Shown: positions 58,901 through 64,000 of the stretch, piece after piece
How positions within the stretch are numbered: position 1 is the stretch's first letter
Layout of the letters: each line of letters opens with the position of its first letter
Assembly: GCA_030686995.1 (NCBI GenBank)
Contig: CM060709.1
Coordinates: 122,914,373 to 122,978,372 of the forward strand
Origin: Artemisia argyi
Lineage: Eukaryota; Streptophyta; Magnoliopsida; Asterales; Asteraceae
DNA: 64,000 nucleotides
Reading direction: 5' to 3'
Translations under genes and position numbers: made by a program
The notes under the pieces: generated by a model
The model's database searches: none
Seen by the model: only the letters and a program-made list of their open reading frames with translations
Told to the model about the DNA's origin: nothing

Positions 58901-61632
58901 CATGATGCCTGCGTCAACAAGTTTATGTACTTCTTCCAGAATAGCCTTTGCACGATCTGGGGCCTGGCCGCGCTTCTTCTGTCGTATTGGGGGATATCCT
59001 TGTCGGATTTGTAGCTTGTGCTCTATGATAGAGCGCGGTACTCCTGTCATGTGTTTTGGTTCCCATGCGAAGATGTCCAGGTTCTTTTGCAAGAGTGCGC
59101 ACACAGCTGCTTTACCTTTGTCAGATAAAGATCCACCAGTCGAAACTTGTTGGTCCGGGTAATCGGGATGAATAGCGACCTTTAGGTTTGGTGTTTTTTC
59201 TGTGCGCTGTTCTGGAATATTCTCTGCTTCAGTGGTTACCGCGTTGCATTCCTTTGGTGGTACTGTTGTGTTATAGAGGGTGACAACTCCTCCTTCTATT
59301 GGAAATTTAAGCATTCTGTGCGCTGTGGATGGTACAGCACGCATGGATGATGTTCCAGGTCTCCCAATGATGCCGTTGTATGGTGAGGGAGACTTTATTA
59401 CCATGAAATTTATCCAGGTTGCAGTTGAGTGTTGTTCATCTCCTACGACCACCAGCAAGCGTAACTGCCCCATAGGCCAAATCTTTTCTCCTGTGAATCC
59501 AGTCAATGACGTTGTTGCTGGTATCAATTGACTTTGGATTTCAGGTCGCAGTCTTTTGAAACAATGATCATACAGGATATCTGCGGATGCTCCTCCATCA
59601 ATGTACATGCGGTGGATATCATCCCCCCCCCCCCCCCCCCCCGTATGTATTTCAATAGTTAGAGGTTCTACCACTGTGTTGTCCGCAGCTAGAGTAGGGA
59701 AATATATCTCTTTCTCTGGAGAGAATTTTTGGCTGACTTTTTGCCTTATCTTACGCTGCCATGACTGTATCATGTATATGGTATCAGCTTTTTCTTTGGG
59801 AGGTTCTTTCTTACCCCCGTTCCTTTTTTGTCTTTTCTCTCTTTGATGTTTTTTACAAGGTGGTCCATTCTGCCTTCCCTTACTAACTTCTCAATTAGTT
59901 GTCTTAGCTGGACGCACTCGTTAGTTGTATGGCCTTTTTGACTGCGATACTCGCAGTATCCATTCCCTACGCGCTTTTCCTCTGCAGTGCGCATTGGTGG
60001 AGGTTTTGGAAAATTTGCGCCTTCTGTTATAAATATTTCCCTCGGAGTTTTTGTGAGAGGGGTATATTTGTCATTGTCTCTTCCGCTGCGGTAATTCCTG
60101 TTGCGATTGTTATTCTGATCATTGGATTGTCTCCGAGGCTGTTCTTGTTGCCTATAATTCGAGTAACCTTTTTTGCTGTCCGCAGCAGCTGCTTCTCCTT
60201 GTATGAAGGACCTGGTGCGCTTTGTTAGCTCATCGAAAGTTTGGGGAACCTTGTCATTTAGCTTCCGGATAAGTTCTGGGTTGTTAATTCCATTCATGAA
60301 CCCTGAAATTTTAAGAATTTCGGGACATGCTTTGACCTGTATGCACTCATCCTTGAAACGTTCCATAAAAGCGCTGGTTGATTCCCCTTGGCGCTGTTTT
60401 ACTCTGGCTAGTTCAACAGGGTTCTTAGCGCACTTCTTTCTTTGGGTGAAGTTGAGACGGAATGCTTTCCGTAATTCTTCAAACCCACCGATGCTGCGTC
60501 GTGGGAGTTTGCTTAACCATGTGCGCGCGTTCCCTACCAACGTAGAATTAAACATATGGCACCACACAGGCTGTTGCCAGTTTTCGATAGTGGCAGCTGA
60601 TTCGAAAACTTTTAGGTGATCATCAGGATCTTCGGTTCCATCATATGTTTTTACGTTAGTGGGCATGCGCCTCCTATTGTTGTCGGAGTAATCGCTGATG
60701 CATCGTGTAAACGCATCAACTTTCTGGCGATGCCATGGAAGAGACATATCTTCATTTTCTTCTTCCTGACGTCTGCCTCTTGACTTCCAGTGTCTTGTTT
60801 CTTTGTCCTCGTTGTCCGAGGAGTCACTGGAGGAAGAGTAGTTTCTTTTTTGGCGCTTGCGCCGGCTTCTTTCAGAAGAAGAGCTTGAGGGGCTTTCACT
60901 TGGGGACATTCTTTTCCCCAACCTGTCGTGAATTCTTTTACTCCCAGATTTGGAGGACCCTTGGCTTGGTGAATGCTGAGGTCCTAATCGGTCTTGTATC
61001 CCTCGACTGCCAAGTCTGGAGTGAATATTGGTGCGCCTTTCGCTTTCTTCATATTCATCTGAGTACTCTGAATCAGACGTCGTACCCAACCTATCGTGGA
61101 TAGTAGTACGTTTTTCGTTATCTGCACGTCTCCCTCGTGGGTGGCGCGGTGGTGATGGTTCGCGTTCGGGACCAAAATTGAGCCGGGCTTGAAAGCTCGC
61201 ACTCAACCTTCTTCTTGCTTCTTCTTGCATGAGAGCAGTCAGAGTTTCATAGTTTTGGGATACAAAATTTCCCAATGTTAAGTCAGGTGTGTCCTCAGTT
61301 GCTGCAAGAATGTTTGCCTCAGTGTTGGGCGCCCTTTCTCGGTTAGGCGCGCCCGATGGTACAGTGTTGTCCACTGTAGGTACAGTTTGGTGAGGAGTGT
61401 TGAAGAGAGTGCGCTGGAGTTCCTCAACGCTTGGGACCACTGTGGTGGTTTGGGTAGTCCTTATAGGCAGTTCTACCGCTGGAAGAGGTTGGGTTGTCCC
61501 TGCCTCTTGGTGACCAGGTGCGCTGGTTGTTCCAGTAACCTGCCTAGGGGTCGAATCTTGTTGATTCTTCCTCTGGGGGTCATGTTTTTCTGACTTCGGA
61601 GTCCGCTGGCTTGAATTCTTATTCTTCGTCAT
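55969..61632 (-). pseudogene. Gag-pol polyprotein of element C (Tat lineage), disrupted
   Basis: Gag is open from ATG 61632 to beyond the zinc knuckle region; that knuckle reads CEYRSQKGHTTNEC, so its second conserved position appears altered. A frameshift near 59790 leads into protease (DGGAS near 59600) and reverse transcriptase. TAG replaces Gln after YHQI at 58688, and TGA follows EETF at 58460. The next segment carries YLIEPEG, RNase H and the second RNase H-like domain (FTDGSS near 57665, NNEAKYEALL near 57560). Frameshifts near 57060, 56710 and 56340 split integrase, which ends at 55969. A 20-nt poly-G (minus strand) expands a glycine run next to the protease. The lesions are different from those of element A, so the copies died independently. 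Confidence 0.92.
59623..59642. repeat. Homopolymer of 20 C (poly-G on coding strand)
   Basis: It encodes a glycine run directly before the protease in element C. Element A has only two glycines there. Length may be uncertain in the assembly. Confidence 0.9.
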
Positions 61633-61656
61633 TCTAGTTCTTAGTTCTTAGTAGGG

Positions 61657-61673
61657 TCCCACGGATGGCGCCA
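61657..61673 (-). other. Primer binding site of element C
   Basis: The minus strand reads TGGCGCCATCCGTGGGA, identical to the site in A, two bases from the 5' LTR. Confidence 0.78.
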
Positions 61674-61675
61674 CT

Positions 61676-62158
61676 TGTTGATACAAAAGTTGGGCGTTCC
61701 TGATTATGGGCTCTTGCTCTCGTACCAATTCGCTTCTTAATGCTTGTAACCTGCGCACTAAGAAAATAAACAACACCGTTAGGCTTATCGTGGGATTGTC
61801 TCCCACGATTAGACTCCGGCGTGAGAGTAAGTAATCGATTTAGGGTTCTCGTAAAGAGTTTAGGGTTTTGTGAATCATACCTTGAATGAGAATTATATTA
61901 TTCCTTATATAGGTGCAGAATCCTTGTAGGGTTCGTGCTTCTTACGTTTTGCACACATGGTGCTTATCCGAGTAAGGATATCTATTCTATAGATAGAAGA
62001 TCCTTACCTAAACCGTATATGTAGTTTAGTTGGGCTTATGTGAGCCCATTCCCTTTATTAGTGCGGCTCAAGTCATAATAGCCCACACATGGTGGCTTTG
62101 GGCTTTAGTAATGTTTATCATTTGGGCTCGTGGTCCATATATAAACTATACGTCATCA
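61676..62158 (-). repeat. 5' LTR of element C
   Basis: Minus-strand TATA box CCTATATAAGG at 61903-61913. Perfect stem ATCGTGGG (61787-61794) with CCCACGAT (61802-61809) around a 7-nt loop. The neighbouring GGCGTGAGAGTAAGTAATCG is shared with A. Confidence 0.95.
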
Positions 62159-62304
62159 TTAGATATGTAAAGATGTGTTTGAATGTTCCTTTTTGTCTCG
62201 CAAAAAGCATATATTAAAATTTAATATTTTTTATAAAATCGTACGTAAGTTAAAAACTTTGCAATGCTAGACTTATTTTGTTCGTAAATTGAAAACCTTT
62301 TCAG

Positions 62305-62305
<1 letters not shown>

Positions 62306-62355
<50 letters not shown>
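62306..62355. repeat. (TA)n microsatellite
   Basis: About 25 uninterrupted TA units in the spacer right of element C. Confidence 0.95.
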
Positions 62356-62360
<5 letters not shown>

Positions 62361-63475
62361 AGTTTTTGGATGTTTCTTATATATTTGATAAATAAAGTTT
62401 TTTATTTAGAAAACTGTAAATAGCTAAATGTACCGGGTAAATTTCGTATCTTGTTGCGTAGTTTGGAGATATGTTTTGTAAATTTTTTCTTTTCTTTTTC
62501 CCAAATTACGCAATGGCTAAAACAACGTCCTTACTATTTTCCCAAAACAACGTAGTTTGTTTGTTTTTTTCCGCAAAACGCGGTCGTATGGTTTTGTAAT
62601 ATTGGCTGCCAAATGCGACGTCGTTTCTTACTATAGTAATGAGCTTAACAAAATAAGTTATTGCTAGCCGAACCTTTTTAATTTCATAAGTAAGACTTGT
62701 ATCACACTCATCCTATTAGTTTAACTACTTTGCTATAATATCCATCAAAGATGAAAGTATATAGAGGAATCCAATAAAATATATTCTTTACATACACTAA
62801 ACTAAATTCTAATGCAAGCGGATATTGGGTTACTAAAAAATCTACATGAGTTACTATGTTCTTAGGAGATTTTTTAATAACGAGTTGGGCCCCGGTCTGC
62901 CGCGTTGCGGCAGGGCGTCGTTTAACATCGTTGATCATTGCATGATATTTTTTTTAAAGTAGAAAGTAGGCTGATTGTATAGTTATTGAAATAGCGGCTA
63001 ATAAGAGTAAGAATGTATTTAAGCTTAATATAGTTTTAATACACAACGTTTATGCATTCGACTCTAATAACAGCCTCGAACAACTACGGCATACACTTGT
63101 TGACTTTTGTTTTCAGCTATAAATACTTTCTACACGTTACATGTTACAAACAACATACCTGCTTAGATGCATTTGTGTTCATGAATAAAGATGGGTGAAA
63201 CCTTTAGTTGTTGAATACTCTCACAAGGACATTTATGCTCAAATGATCTTGTACCTGAAACGACAATCACCATCAGTAAGCACATGTAGTTTTACCTTGA
63301 GGCGTAATGTGTGTTATTTACAAAGAGGAAAAAAAAAGGTCGTTGCTCATGCAACAATTGAATACTAATGTTAAACTAAAAAATAATAATCGCAACAAAT
63401 AGTGGAACTGTATGAAAAGCAACTGAGTGAACGACCTTAGATTGTTTGACGTGAGCAAGTAATATGTTGTTATAC
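62356..63475. other. Spacer right of element C
   Basis: AT-rich, without a recognised gene apart from the Helitron-like terminus listed separately. Confidence 0.5.
62881..62913 (-). mobile_element. Helitron-like 3' terminus (degenerate)
   Basis: On the minus strand a perfect hairpin CTGCCGC-AAC-GCGGCAG (62913-62897) is followed after 12 nt by CTCG (62884-62881). Plant Helitrons end in a GC-rich hairpin, 10-12 nt and CTRR. The third base of CTRR is altered. No 5' TC end or Rep/helicase is visible. Confidence 0.4.
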
Positions 63476-63617
63476 CTGAAGTAGACCCATGGTTGGCCCA
63501 AGCATCACCCACTTCAGCTCCTATTTGAGCACTCAAACTGACCCATGGTGGCCTCTATTCCAGGCCCGAGTGGCACAACCATTTCAGCCCCGCGTTGCCT
63601 TTGGTTCTTTGTAAGGT
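63476..63617 (-). other. Candidate exon, possibly duplicated
   Basis: An AG acceptor at 63618-63619 and a GT donor at 63474-63475 (minus strand) bound a GC-rich stretch. One frame reads HLTKNQRQRGAEMVVPLG, another AEVGDAWANHGSTS. Two GGNGCTGAANTGG segments suggest a short internal duplication that shifted the frame. No protein family is recognised. Confidence 0.25.
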
Positions 63618-63778
63618 GCCTGTCATAGAACCCGTTTAACCGTTGATTAAAAACTTTATAATTCAGTTTGCAGGGTACGAATGTAATTCAGAATTTCACC
63701 ACAAATCAAAGGAAAAAAGCAGTTTAATCAAAGAATATATCATGTTATAAAGAGCAACTACAATAATTACTTGATTAC

Positions 63779-63937
63779 CAGGAGTTACTAAACATCGTAT
63801 CATGTGGCCTAAAAGCCGATTTACCAATCTTCCATGCCTCCAGTACTGATTCTCTGAAACGTACTGCACCTGTAGATCGCCCAAAAAAATGTACAATCAA
63901 CTCACCAGAGAAGCGAAGTTGCACATCATTCGGCATA
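63779..63937 (-). CDS. Candidate host-gene exon running towards the right window edge
   Basis: A 159-bp minus-strand stretch between an AATAG acceptor and a GTAATC donor is open with coding-like composition. It includes MPNDVQLRFSGELIV and AVRFRESVLEAWKIG. It may continue from exons beyond 64000. I do not recognise the family. A pseudogene fragment or chance is possible. Confidence 0.35.
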
Positions 63938-64000
63938 CTATTAAAATAAAATTACTAAAAAGGCAGTAATCCATAAATCCGCATAGCAACATCAACGTCC

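Larger units (their letters stand above)
51812..62158 (-). mobile_element. Complete Tat/Retand-type element C
   Basis: LTRs of 483 bp at 51812-52294 and 61676-62158, perfect TTAGA duplication (51807-51811 and 62159-62163), primer site 61657-61673, purine tract 52295-52308. The LTRs differ at about 16 sites (3.3%), about 13 of them transitions. Gag-pol runs leftwards (61632 to 55969) and has multiple lesions. The antisense gene (52717-55334) is open. Organisation is the same as element A. Confidence 0.95.

Noticed and set aside
62708..62938. 76-codon minus-strand ORF
   Set aside because: It runs across the Helitron-like hairpin into AT-rich sequence and has no recognisable motif.

Overview
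The window looks like a plant nuclear chromosome segment made almost entirely of nested and adjacent LTR retrotransposons, most of them Ty3/gypsy. The evidence is tRNA-iMet-type primer sites, plant gypsy Gag/Pol proteins, GT-AG introns, AT-rich spacers and trinucleotide microsatellites. The Athila-like Gag and the Transposase_28-type antisense proteins remind me of sequences common in Asteraceae genomes. That host guess is recollection, not proof. I see no intact conventional host gene, only one or two candidate exons at the extreme right edge.

Layout. (1) 1-10350: Tat/Retand-type element A, minus orientation, its 3' LTR cut by the window start. Gag-pol runs 9809 to 4218 and is dead. A divergent, intron-containing antisense gene (788-3325, plus strand) is also broken. 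(2) 10351-15004: AT-rich spacer with a long hairpin/MITE-like element (10812-11339), a solo Tat-type LTR (13135-13763, TSD CTAGT) and a copia-like LTR remnant (13809-14146). (3) 15005-31707: element F, 351-bp LTRs, TSD TTAAG, carrying an inverted internal cassette and split by the young Tekay/Del-type chromovirus E (15396-28535, 3.48-kb LTRs about 0.8% diverged). (4) 31708-33853: spacer with (TTA)n arrays. (5) 33854-51190: old Tat-type element B (TSD GTATG). Its antisense gene is split by a reversed solo LTR (36439-37829) and abutted by the gag-protease-only Athila-like element D (38880-46748). B keeps only part of gag. (6) 51191-51811: spacer. (7) 51812-62158: complete Tat-type element C (483-bp LTRs, TSD TTAGA). 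Its gag-pol is dead, but the four-exon antisense gene (52717-55334) is open over 774 codons. (8) 62159-64000: spacer with a (TA)n array, a Helitron-like 3' terminus and candidate exons.

How the parts relate. In A, B and C the antisense gene and gag-pol are transcribed towards each other. The antisense gene has its own promoter beside the 3' LTR: two CACGTG boxes and a TATA box in A and C, one CACGTG in B. Between the convergent genes lies a conserved hairpin whose outer stem changes on both sides between families. A second hairpin lies in the LTR just downstream of the predicted start of the retroelement RNA, and its stem also changes on both sides between families. Hand-counted LTR divergences (E about 0.8%, F about 2%, A and C about 3%, B about 8%) agree with the nesting order. 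These conserved features of the Tat antisense module are the most promising undescribed signals here.
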